This document shows, one piece after another, positions 7,081 to 15,756 of a stretch of DNA of 64,000 bases. Both the position numbers and the translations under genes were made by a program. Numbering within the stretch: the stretch's first letter is position 1; each line of letters opens with the position of its first letter. The stretch is taken from positions 193,831 to 257,830 of the forward strand of contig CAZCNS010000006.1 in NCBI GenBank assembly GCA_964500205.1, read 5' to 3'. This DNA is from UBA10329 sp964500205. GTDB taxonomy: Bacteria; Bacteroidota; Bacteroidia; UBA10329. The notes under the pieces are model-generated. The model was not told where the DNA came from, searched no databases, and was given only the letters and a program-made list of their open reading frames with translations.

Positions 7081-10000
7081 TCACTTCCTTATCCCCAAAG
7101 TCGGATTGTCAATCATCCGTTTCATGGTGTCGAAAAAGGCCTGATAAAAGGAATCGTCTTTTGCGTACAGCTTATACAGTTCGAGTTCCTTCTTCCGCTG
7201 TTGGCCCATTACTTCATCCAAGATTCGCTTGAAGGCCAGATCCCTGTTCTGCGTGTCTTTGTTTTCGGCCACCTTAGACTGGTAGTCAGGGTGAGCCTGA
7301 ATATGCTTACTCAAGGTTACAAATTTCACGCGCTGGTCTTCTGGTGTGGCATCCCAGCCATGAAACCACCGTTCATTGAAAGTTCGGATGATCTCATCGA
7401 GTGGGTCTTTTTCCTCTTCGCTCCCGTGTGCTCCTCTCGGATTCGGGTTCTGTGGATCCAGTTCTGTCGAGGAGTCATCCAATCCAATAGCGTAATTGAG
7501 CTTGGTACGTTCTAAGCCGTAGGTGGAGAGGTCCACCGATTCCAACAGTTCGTCAATCAATTCATCCTCCTTTGTCCTTACAATCAATTTTGGAATGAGG
7601 AATTTAAGGAACCAGAAAAGCTTCTCCCAATCCAACACTTCGTACGGCATGATTGATGCCATTTGCCCGTAAATCTTCACGAACTGCTTGGCCTTTATCT
7701 TGAAGTCCGCCTTTGCTTCATCATCCAATTCCAACTGCCGGTTGAAACGATCGGCAGCCACATCTATAACAGGACTCAACTTTTGGGCATCAACTCCTTC
7801 AAAGTACTTTACCACAAAGGATTCAACCTCGGCCCATTCATAAACGCCCACTTCATCCAGTGTGCCCTTCAACTCGTGCAGCACATTGATGTCGGTGGCA
7901 CCGCTCAATGATGTTGAGGTGTAGAAAGGGTCAAACGAGGCTTTGATTTCATCCACCTGATTGAAGAAATCCAAAATAAACAGGTCTTCTGTTTTCTTAC
8001 CCAGTTTATCGGCTGAACGGTTCAATCTGCTCAAAGCCTGAACCGCCAACACACCTTGTAACTTCTTATCCACGTACATGGTGCAAAGCTTAGGCTGGTC
8101 AAACCCTGTAAGGTACTTATTGGCCACTACCAATAGACGGTAATCATCTGAATCGAACTTGTCACGGGTATCTTTTTCGGCAAAACCGTTCAGGTCTGCT
8201 TCGGTGTATTCTACGCCATCAACCAGTTTCTTGCCTGAAAACGCAATAGCTATTTTGAAGGGGTTGCCCTTCTCCTTCAGAATACTGTTGATAGCCAAAT
8301 AGTAACGAACGGCCGATTCGATGTTCTGCGTGATCACCATGCCTTTGGCCTTTCCCTTTAGCTTTTTGGTGTTGTACACTTTAGAGATAAAGTGCTCCAA
8401 CATGATCTCGGCCTTGGTGGCGATGGTGCGCTTGTCGCGCTCTACATAGGCGCGCAGCTTCTTTTGCGCTTTCGCTGTATCGAACAGCGGATTATCCTCA
8501 ATGGACTTCTCTATCTCATAGTAGCTTTTGTAGGTGGTATAGTTTGCCAGTACATCAAGGATGAAGCCCTCTTCAATGGCCTGTTTCATAGAATACAGAT
8601 GGAAGGGTCTGAAGGAACCATCTTCCTGTTTCGTGCCGAAACGCTCTAGGGTGGCGTTTTTAGGCGTAGCCGTAAACGCCAGATACGATGCGTTGCCCTT
8701 CATTTTGCGGGCTTTCATGGCTTTGAGTATTACATCCTGTGCATCTTCTTCATTTTCATCAGTTCCCATTGCCTTGTTCATATTGTCCGAAGCAGTGCCG
8801 CTCTGCGAACTGTGTGCCTCGTCAATAATGACAGCAAAACGTTTTTTGCCCAGGTCATTGATTCCATCTACAATGAATGGGAACTTTTGAATCGTTGTGA
8901 TGATAATCTTCTTGCCTTGCTCCAAGCTGTCTTTCAGCTCTTTGGATGAAAAAGCGGGGGCCACGATATTCTTTACCTCTGAGAATTCTTTGATATTCTC
9001 CCGAAGCTGTTTATCCAGCAACCTCCTGTCTGTTACAACGATGATAGAATCAAAGAGGGGCTGCGTAATGCTCTTCGAGCCGCGAACCGTTTCCTGTTCA
9101 GGATAGGTTTCTATCAGCTGATAGGCCGCCCACGTAATGGAATTGGATTTGCCCGAACCAGCAGAATGCTGAATCAGATAGGTCTGTCCCACTCCTTTTT
9201 GCGAGGCATCTTTCAATATCCTCCGCACCACATCCATTTGGTGGTAGCGTGGAAAGAACAGGTTGCGCTTGCTGAGCGCATCTGTAGGCTTGCCGTCAAA
9301 GCGGACAAAGTGCTGAATGATATTGGCCAGGCTTTCTCTGGTAAAGACTTCTTCCCACAGGTAAGCCGTCTTGTGCCCAAAAGGATTGGGCGGATTGCCT
9401 TTGCCATTGTTGTGGCCTTTGTTGAAAGGCAGGAAAAATGATCTGCTGCCATCCAATTTGGTGCACATGTACACCTCATCGGTATCTACGGCAAAGTGCA
9501 CAATGGCCCGTCCGAAGTTGAGCAAGGGCTGGCGAATGTCCCTATCATACTTGTACTGCTTGATGCCATGCACTTTGGCGTTCTGACCCGTCCATTGGTT
9601 TTTGAGCTCCAGCGTAGCGATGGGCAAACCATTCACAAACACCACCATGTCAATCTCCTCTCGTGGGTTGTCCAAGTTATAGCGCACTTGACGGGTAACG
9701 CTGAACTCATTGTTGGCAAAGCTGTCTTTCACAGCTTTGCTGCTGCTTGCCATGGGCAACTGATAGAGCAAGGTCAAGTGTGCATCGTCCACTTCCAAGC
9801 CTTTGCGCAGCAAACGGAGGATGCCGTATTTCTTGACCATGCGGTCATAACGCTCCAGAATCTTCAGTTTCCAATCGGCAGCGCGTTGCAGCTTTTCGAG
9901 TTCTTCTCTCTGTGTGGCCTCCAAAAAGTGCCAGAAACGCGCCTCGTCAATGGCATACTTCGGATTGAAGTCGTCTGGATTCCCCATGTGGAAGCCATTG

Positions 10001-10125
10001 CCACCATAAGGAGCTGGTGGCTCAGCCACTCCTCCATATCCAGTTTTCACATCCTCGGATATTAGACCCGTCAAGGCTTTCTCAATGGCGGCTTCTAAAG
10101 CCTGTTCGTTGGTTTTACTTACCAT
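7081..10125 (-). CDS. hsdR: Type I restriction enzyme, R subunit
   Basis: 1014 residues from ATG 10125 (a TTG at 10134 is less likely). It is the motor and nuclease subunit of type I restriction, acting with HsdM and HsdS on unmethylated DNA. The N-terminal PD-(D/E)xK nuclease is visible as EIDMVVFVNG ... ATLELKNQ (about 160-178). The SF2 motor has Walker A HSAGSGKSNS (about 320-328), IIDEAHSS (about 431), LAFTATPK and the helicase C-half (KYLTGFDQPKL, QALSRLNR). A C-terminal helical region of about 300 residues binds the methylase core. It is the last gene of a six-gene minus-strand operon, 77 bases after the ATPase gene, instead of following hsdS directly. Confidence 0.96.
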   Translation of the reverse strand: MVSKTNEQALEAAIEKALTGLISEDVKTGYGGVAEPPAPYGGNGFHMGNPDDFNPKYAIDEARFWHFLEATQREELEKLQRAADWKLKILERYDRMVKKYGILRLLRKGLEVDDAHLTLLYQLPMASSSKAVKDSFANNEFSVTRQVRYNLDNPREEIDMVVFVNGLPIATLELKNQWTGQNAKVHGIKQYKYDRDIRQPLLNFGRAIVHFAVDTDEVYMCTKLDGSRSFFLPFNKGHNNGKGNPPNPFGHKTAYLWEEVFTRESLANIIQHFVRFDGKPTDALSKRNLFFPRYHQMDVVRRILKDASQKGVGQTYLIQHSAGSGKSNSITWAAYQLIETYPEQETVRGSKSITQPLFDSIIVVTDRRLLDKQLRENIKEFSEVKNIVAPAFSSKELKDSLEQGKKIIITTIQKFPFIVDGINDLGKKRFAVIIDEAHSSQSGTASDNMNKAMGTDENEEDAQDVILKAMKARKMKGNASYLAFTATPKNATLERFGTKQEDGSFRPFHLYSMKQAIEEGFILDVLANYTTYKSYYEIEKSIEDNPLFDTAKAQKKLRAYVERDKRTIATKAEIMLEHFISKVYNTKKLKGKAKGMVITQNIESAVRYYLAINSILKEKGNPFKIAIAFSGKKLVDGVEYTEADLNGFAEKDTRDKFDSDDYRLLVVANKYLTGFDQPKLCTMYVDKKLQGVLAVQALSRLNRSADKLGKKTEDLFILDFFNQVDEIKASFDPFYTSTSLSGATDINVLHELKGTLDEVGVYEWAEVESFVVKYFEGVDAQKLSPVIDVAADRFNRQLELDDEAKADFKIKAKQFVKIYGQMASIMPYEVLDWEKLFWFLKFLIPKLIVRTKEDELIDELLESVDLSTYGLERTKLNYAIGLDDSSTELDPQNPNPRGAHGSEEEKDPLDEIIRTFNERWFHGWDATPEDQRVKFVTLSKHIQAHPDYQSKVAENKDTQNRDLAFKRILDEVMGQQRKKELELYKLYAKDDSFYQAFFDTMKRMIDNPTLGIRK

Positions 10126-10202
10126 CTGATACAATCTTTAACGACATGTATGACATTTAAGAATTACATAGATTTTCATTTATGTATAGATTGTGCAACA
10201 TA

Positions 10203-12521
10203 TTAAATACTGCTTAGATCAATTCTCTTGGTAGTCATACCAAACTTTTCAAATCTATACCGCATGTACGTAGACATCATCTGCTCATGTGTGGATAATA
10301 ATACTTGACGGTCTCTAAAATCATTCCTTAGTACCTCTACAAGGCCAGCAGTGTTAATATCATCCATTGACTGAACCGGATCGTCAATCAAAATCAATTT
10401 GGCTTTTGAATACTTCTGGTTCAATGCCAGTGTAAACGATAGAACCAGAGCGCAAAGCTGGCCAGTGCTCATAGAAAACATAGCGTCATATGTTCTATCA
10501 GGCCTTGAAACAAACTTAATCTTGTTGTTTCCCTTGTTACTAATGAACAAACCAAGACCTCCCTGAAAGTCTTGAACAATTCTTCCTGAGTATATATGGA
10601 ATAGTAGTTCAACATCCTTAATCAATTCATGATTGTACCAACTCAATGATTCCTGCATTGTAGTAATCAACCTCTTCAGCTTGACAGCATAATCATTGAG
10701 TTTATTATACTGATCACTGATTACTGAATACTTCTCCTGCTTCAGCTTTAATGACTCGCTCTGAAAAACGCTATGTCTCCATGCCAAATATTTCCTCTTA
10801 TCCTCAATCCTTTCGGCAGTCATTCTTTCGACCAGTTCCTTTTTTGAATCAAAAAAATCTCTAAACACGTTATCGAAATCAGAGGAAATACTGTCCATCG
10901 CAACAAGCTGTCGCTGACTTTCTAAATACATCACAAGCTCTTGCCAATCCGCCTCTTTGTCAGCCACTTTCGCATAATAGTCGTCTAAAGAAAAGTTAAG
11001 TCTGTCCAGACTTCTTTTGAACTGATCAACCCTCAAGAAAGTCTCCGGGTTAAAAAAATCCATCTCAAAATACTTTGGCTGGTACAATAACTCAGATATG
11101 ATTCGTTCCAGTTCAGGAATAACCTTTTCTCTTACAAGCTTCAGGAACTCCTCAATCTCATTTGCAATTCGCTTGCCAAGCTCGGAGTGATACTTTTCCA
11201 GCTCTTCCCCATACTGTTTTATGTTTGTAAGCAATTCTTGATGCTCTGAGAATTCAGTACCACATAAAGAGCACTTGGTTTCTCCCAGTTCGCTGCTTGA
11301 AGATCCTTCCAGATGGCTCAAAAGAGAATCGCGGGCAGTCTGAATTTTCGCATGAATCTTTTCTATTGATGTTGATTCTTTCCAGCTTTGTCTAAGACTT
11401 GCAAGTTGTTTTTTGTATTCAGAAAAAAAGCTGATGCTCGAATGTTCTACTTTAAGAAAGGTCGGTAAATCAAAAAAGTCACCAGCAATTCTTTCGAACT
11501 CGAAATCCTCAAACCATTGTTTAAACTCTTTAACCTCATTATAAAATTCCCTTTCATCCCGAATAGTATCCACTCGGTTCCTGAAACCTTCGTAATAGTA
11601 AAACCAACGTAAGGTCTGCTCATCATCTATACACCGATTCAGAATTCTATTATGGCGGTATTTTAGGAATTCCTCTTTGTGCGATAATAGATTTTGAATT
11701 CTGGTCAGTATACCATCTTCACTGTTAACAATATCAGAATAAGGCATTTTGTCAAAATCGACCTCATTCTTGTCCCATTCAAATTCATAGTGTCCAAAAA
11801 GTCGTTGATAATCCTGTATAGCTTGCGTTTTATAAGACGCTTCAATCTCCTTTATTTCTTCCTGCAAGCTTTGTGTTTGCTGCCTTAGGCCAGATTCTCC
11901 ATTAATGCAAGTATTGAGCTGATCTAAGATTCCTTGATACTTACCAATTTCAAGATTAAAATCGGCAGTATTAAACAAGTAGCTTATACTATTACTTTTT
12001 TGTTTTTCTGAACTCCTCAGGTAAGCAAAAGTGTCTTCCTGTTCAATGTAATGGATGAATTGGAAGTCGTCTCTGTAGGTATTTCCTAGTACCTTGATAC
12101 GCTCATCATCTGGCACTTCATTATCAGTGGTAAGAGGGTCATCAAACTGATTGACCACGTGAAGCTTGAAATAATTGAAGTCAATAACAGCTTCTTCAGG
12201 TCGATCATTCTTGACCGCCCAAATCAACTCTTTACTATCATGATAAAATGATAACCTGATTTCGATATTTTCATTGGTAGCACCATAATGATGAAGGGGG
12301 TTTTCCTTCCGCCACTCTCTACCGTCTACCAACAATTCTACTAATCTATCGTATCGTTTTATTCTGCCGGTGAATAGTAACTCAATAGCATCGTAGACCG
12401 TGGTCTTACCAAAACCATTCGGTCCATCAAATATAATTAAGTCATTATTTTCAAAGTCAAAAAGTCTATCTGAATAAACTTTAAAGTTTTTGACATGAAG
12501 ACGTTTAAGCTTTATTGCCAT
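10203..12521 (-). CDS. Rad50/SMC-like ATPase of ABC-three-component (Lamassu LmuB-like) system
   Basis: 772 residues. Walker A GPNGFGKTT lies at about 33-41, after an N-terminal strand typical of SMC/RecF ATPases (LKRLHVKNFKVYSD). A long helical, coiled-coil middle part is interrupted at its apex by CSLCG (about 416-419), a zinc-hook-like CxxC as in Rad50. The C-terminal half has signature MSTGQL (about 682), Walker B LILIDDPVQSMDD (about 705-717) and a switch His in STHEQM (about 740). The protein ends about 30 residues after that His, so there is no C-terminal anticodon nuclease domain as in PrrC or RloC. It overlaps the preceding gene by 17 bases. Known relatives sense DNA ends or foreign replicons and license the nuclease partner. 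Confidence 0.85.
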   Translation of the reverse strand: MAIKLKRLHVKNFKVYSDRLFDFENNDLIIFDGPNGFGKTTVYDAIELLFTGRIKRYDRLVELLVDGREWRKENPLHHYGATNENIEIRLSFYHDSKELIWAVKNDRPEEAVIDFNYFKLHVVNQFDDPLTTDNEVPDDERIKVLGNTYRDDFQFIHYIEQEDTFAYLRSSEKQKSNSISYLFNTADFNLEIGKYQGILDQLNTCINGESGLRQQTQSLQEEIKEIEASYKTQAIQDYQRLFGHYEFEWDKNEVDFDKMPYSDIVNSEDGILTRIQNLLSHKEEFLKYRHNRILNRCIDDEQTLRWFYYYEGFRNRVDTIRDEREFYNEVKEFKQWFEDFEFERIAGDFFDLPTFLKVEHSSISFFSEYKKQLASLRQSWKESTSIEKIHAKIQTARDSLLSHLEGSSSSELGETKCSLCGTEFSEHQELLTNIKQYGEELEKYHSELGKRIANEIEEFLKLVREKVIPELERIISELLYQPKYFEMDFFNPETFLRVDQFKRSLDRLNFSLDDYYAKVADKEADWQELVMYLESQRQLVAMDSISSDFDNVFRDFFDSKKELVERMTAERIEDKRKYLAWRHSVFQSESLKLKQEKYSVISDQYNKLNDYAVKLKRLITTMQESLSWYNHELIKDVELLFHIYSGRIVQDFQGGLGLFISNKGNNKIKFVSRPDRTYDAMFSMSTGQLCALVLSFTLALNQKYSKAKLILIDDPVQSMDDINTAGLVEVLRNDFRDRQVLLSTHEQMMSTYMRYRFEKFGMTTKRIDLSSI

Positions 12522-13185
12522 TCGAATCTTGCTTTAGTAACTCCAAAAATTCCTTTGCACCCCACTCCTTTAAATTTTCAAAAACACCAGCATTAAGCTT
12601 GGAATCTAGTTGTTCCTTAAACTCCCAAAGTCCAGCGGTCTCTAAATCCTCTTTCGCTTTATATAGCAAGCTTTCGAAGTTTTCTTCTAGTCCTACTTTA
12701 ATCTTCAGAAAAGGCAGCTTGTGAGCTATTGAGTACAGTAGCTTATACCAAACCCTACCGTCATAATTCTCTTTGTAATCACGAAAAGTAGCTTGGTCAT
12801 AAAGTAGCTTGAGAAAAGCTTCGGGTTCACCATTTCCCGTATTCTCCTTCAATTCATTGAATGCTTTTATAGAGTAAGGAAGCACGTATTTTTTAAACTG
12901 AAATGGGTCCTCTTCAATTTTGAAGAGCTCAGACATTAATACTGGCTCATCTTCTTCCTCGACTAAAATCAACAGAGATGTGTTCTTATGAAAATCATTT
13001 GTCTTGACGATACTAATACATTCTTCAAACCACTCATCCTGCTTTTTTAGGACATCAGTAAGGTCTTGCAACTCGACAACAAGCCAATAATAACCGAAGT
13101 CAGAAGAAAAGTACAACTCACCGCAATTCAGGTTCTGTTGAGTAAACGAATGGTGCTTAAACAAACGGTCTATAAGCTCTATCAT
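12505..13185 (-). CDS. Small middle component of ABC-three-component system (LmuC/DdmB-like)
   Basis: 226 residues, predicted soluble and mainly helical with many acidic and aromatic residues. The N-terminus MIELIDRLFKHHSFTQQNLN precedes a strand-rich part (YYWLVVELQDL ... NTSLLILVEEEDEP), then a long helical C-terminal half. I do not recognise motifs. The assignment rests on size and on its position between a nuclease-like effector and a Rad50-like ATPase, the same order as DdmA-DdmB-DdmC and the LmuA-LmuC-LmuB arrangement. It overlaps both neighbours (4 and 17 bases), so it is translationally coupled. It is AT-rich like its two partners. Confidence 0.65.
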   Translation of the reverse strand: MIELIDRLFKHHSFTQQNLNCGELYFSSDFGYYWLVVELQDLTDVLKKQDEWFEECISIVKTNDFHKNTSLLILVEEEDEPVLMSELFKIEEDPFQFKKYVLPYSIKAFNELKENTGNGEPEAFLKLLYDQATFRDYKENYDGRVWYKLLYSIAHKLPFLKIKVGLEENFESLLYKAKEDLETAGLWEFKEQLDSKLNAGVFENLKEWGAKEFLELLKQDSNGNKA

Positions 13186-14471
13186 TCCAATGCATTTTTA
13201 GCGTTATCCAATTTGACCAAAGATATTCTTGACCACCTCAAAACATTATTCCCTGTCCCATTGCTCGCCCCTTCCTCTCCGCTTGGCGTGTGCAGTTTTA
13301 GCTCATCCATCAAAGAGTTCACTTCAAGTTCCAATGTGATAAGCTTGTCGGTTTCATATGGCACTTTCACATCCGTATTATTGATGTTCTCGTATATACG
13401 TTTGCATACTACTCCGACATTCCGCTGACCATCCTTAATTGCAGTCACGGTATAGCCTAAACTCCCCTTGTCTCTCCATAAGAAATTTGCGCCAATACTT
13501 CCAGGGCAAGCAACAAGCTCATAGAGAGATTGAAGAAAGGCATCCTTAAATTCATCATCCTTTATGTTGTCGTCCTTAAATCCAATGATTGAATCCAATC
13601 TTACAGTTCGATGCGGTAGGATAGATTGTAGAAAGGAAATGATCTCTTGCTCATCAAGCTTGTTTATTTGCTGCATATAGTGGTCAAGCTTCTGCATGTC
13701 TGCTGCATCAATACCTCCTTTCCCTTCCTTTTGCTCCTCTAGTTCAACGCAAAAATCCGTATAGTAGTGATTAAGCAATTCTTTGGTAAGAAATAGGAAA
13801 TAATTCTGATCAAGCCCTTCTGAGGGGTCACTTTTGAGAATCTCATCAAAAGACAAAAAAGGAATTGTAAAATAATAGGCGCCTTCTTCGATGGTCAAAC
13901 CGTCCTTAGAATGGTTACACGCATGAATATCAATGATCTGATTACAAATGATTCCTTCGAGCTTATTCCGGAGCGTGCTTACACTCTGCGGATTATCATG
14001 ATGATCTACGCCATTTTTTCCAAGAAATTTCTTGATTTGCTCATCAAGCCTCGTATTAATCTCATTTAAAGAACAATAGTTGTTGCCCCATGGATATTCA
14101 TAAACCTCCATCTTAGGATGTGCAATCAGAATTTCGGCTGCCGTCTTTTCATTCTGGTTAGCTAAATGGAAGCACGCTTTTCGACAGGGAAATTCTTGAA
14201 TACGCTTCTCCAGCTTTACGAACGCTTCATTATAAGATGAATATCTAACACTCTTCATTGCTTTCACCTGATGTAAGGTGAGTGGCTCTATATTCTCATC
14301 AACAACTGCAAAGTCTTCTAATGAGTCCAGCTGTAGATGGTAATCTATTGCGCTATTGTCTTCATTCAGTAATCGCAGAACATGAAACAAGGCGATTTTA
14401 CCTTGATAAAGAAAGCCACTCCAGGAGTCCGCAGCTGAATGAATATCATTCGGGTCAATTAGCCTTTTCAT
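13182..14471 (-). CDS. Nuclease-like effector of ABC-three-component system (LmuA/Cap4-like)
   Basis: 429 residues. The start SWSGFLYQGKIALFHVLRLL (residues 16-35) is the GF-x-YQ-x-K-x-AL signature of Cap4/dsDNA-endonuclease-like N-terminal domains. It is followed by LQLDSLEDFAVVD and LTLHQVKAMK, giving acidic E52/D53 and Q68-x-K70, a PD-(D/E)xK-type active site by pattern. The C-terminal 200 residues are helical with a basic region and probably contact the ATPase complex. Cap4-type effectors degrade DNA when released; that activity here is inference. It starts 1 base after the hsdS stop and overlaps the next gene by 4 bases. Confidence 0.75.
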   Translation of the reverse strand: MKRLIDPNDIHSAADSWSGFLYQGKIALFHVLRLLNEDNSAIDYHLQLDSLEDFAVVDENIEPLTLHQVKAMKSVRYSSYNEAFVKLEKRIQEFPCRKACFHLANQNEKTAAEILIAHPKMEVYEYPWGNNYCSLNEINTRLDEQIKKFLGKNGVDHHDNPQSVSTLRNKLEGIICNQIIDIHACNHSKDGLTIEEGAYYFTIPFLSFDEILKSDPSEGLDQNYFLFLTKELLNHYYTDFCVELEEQKEGKGGIDAADMQKLDHYMQQINKLDEQEIISFLQSILPHRTVRLDSIIGFKDDNIKDDEFKDAFLQSLYELVACPGSIGANFLWRDKGSLGYTVTAIKDGQRNVGVVCKRIYENINNTDVKVPYETDKLITLELEVNSLMDELKLHTPSGEEGASNGTGNNVLRWSRISLVKLDNAKNALE

Positions 14472-14472
14472 C

Positions 14473-15756
14473 TCAACTAACCTTTATTTTCCCCGTTACC
14501 GCCCCATCTATTAACGTAGCCTTGTATTCTTTCAGCTTTTCAATTTGGGTTTGACTGGAAGCAACTATCAAATCCATTTTGCAAGAGTGCGCTTCTATAA
14601 AAGTGAGAATTTCCCGCTGTTCATCCTTACTGGGAATTGGGATTGATATTTCAAACAGATCACCTGTGTACAGTCTAATCAACCCCTCAGCAACTCCTGT
14701 AGCTCGGATAATAAACTGGCCGATGTATATAGGATGCCTGAATAGCAATTCCAAGTATTTCATGTCTTGAATTGCCCCATTTGAATAGTAGACAGCATAA
14801 TCTGGGCTAACAATTCCTTTAAAATCAATTGTGCTTTTGAAGAACACTCCCAAATGCGCTTTTAGCTTATTGAAAACAAGATCACCAGTATGAACTAGTT
14901 TATTACCTACGCTGGAAGCAGCAACCTCGGCTTTGTCGTGAAATTCGGAACGAACGACCAAACCATGAACTTGGCTCATCATCAATAATGGTTCATCCCC
15001 AGTAGCAGATCTTTCGCTCCTCTCTTTCAGCACATACTTCAACTTCTTCACCTCCCACCCCTCCGGAATCTCCCCAATCCATTCCACACCAGAGTCTTTC
15101 ATTTTCACATTGGGGTCTAACCCTTTGGTAACCGCATTTTGAATGATTATCTGCTTGCGCTCTTTGAGCAGGGCGATCATCCTTTCTTTTTGGGCAATGG
15201 CCTTGTCTATTTTGGCGGTCTTGTCGTCAAGGAAATTGGCTATGGCGGTTTGTTCTGATGGGGAGGGAACCCCTATTTTGATGTTTTTCATTTCATCATA
15301 TCGAGTTGTCCATAGATCAGCTACGATTCCATGTCCAATTCGATAATTTTCCTCCACAAACGCGTTACTCTTCAAAAGATAGTTACAAAAAGATGGATGG
15401 ATTGAAATTGGTTTCATTACTATATTGATTAATGAAACTGACCCATCTTCTTTAGCCACTCCACTTGAGCCTTTTCGGTCAGAACGGCTATTGATAACGA
15501 AATCACCCGATTTCACAAGTTTCCGATTATCGCCATCATTAGTTTTTGCGGCTGAGTCAAGCTGGGGGAGTATCCCTTGTTTCGTAACTGAAAGGGGAGC
15601 AAAATCTTTATCAGATACCTTCGTTTTGCGCTCTGCAAAATGAGAACCCAATCTTGTCAGCGTCCATGTCGTGGGAATCTCTCCCAACCATTCCACACCC
15701 GAATTCTTGTAAGCGGGATATTTCTGAAAGCTTGCTTTCATTGCTGTCACTTCCAT
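14473..15756 (-). CDS. hsdS: Type I restriction-modification specificity subunit
   Basis: 427 residues. ATG 15756 overlaps the hsdM stop as TGATG; a GTG one codon earlier also exists. It shows the classic two-fold layout. Target recognition domain 1 starts after SGVEWLGEIPTTW, with the conserved helix AIANFLDDKTAKIDKAIAQ near residue 175. A second, closely similar half starts with SGVEWIGEIPEGW near 222 and ends with the helix around EQREILTFIEAHSCKMD. The protein tells the HsdM2S complex which bipartite DNA sequence to bind; the sequence recognised cannot be read from here. The gene is cotranscribed and coupled with hsdM. Confidence 0.95.
   Translation of the reverse strand: MEVTAMKASFQKYPAYKNSGVEWLGEIPTTWTLTRLGSHFAERKTKVSDKDFAPLSVTKQGILPQLDSAAKTNDGDNRKLVKSGDFVINSRSDRKGSSGVAKEDGSVSLINIVMKPISIHPSFCNYLLKSNAFVEENYRIGHGIVADLWTTRYDEMKNIKIGVPSPSEQTAIANFLDDKTAKIDKAIAQKERMIALLKERKQIIIQNAVTKGLDPNVKMKDSGVEWIGEIPEGWEVKKLKYVLKERSERSATGDEPLLMMSQVHGLVVRSEFHDKAEVAASSVGNKLVHTGDLVFNKLKAHLGVFFKSTIDFKGIVSPDYAVYYSNGAIQDMKYLELLFRHPIYIGQFIIRATGVAEGLIRLYTGDLFEISIPIPSKDEQREILTFIEAHSCKMDLIVASSQTQIEKLKEYKATLIDGAVTGKIKVS

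Noticed and set aside
10203..12521. RloC/PrrC-type anticodon nuclease
   Set aside because: The Rad50-like ATPase has a hook, but the chain ends soon after the switch histidine, leaving no room for the C-terminal nuclease domain.
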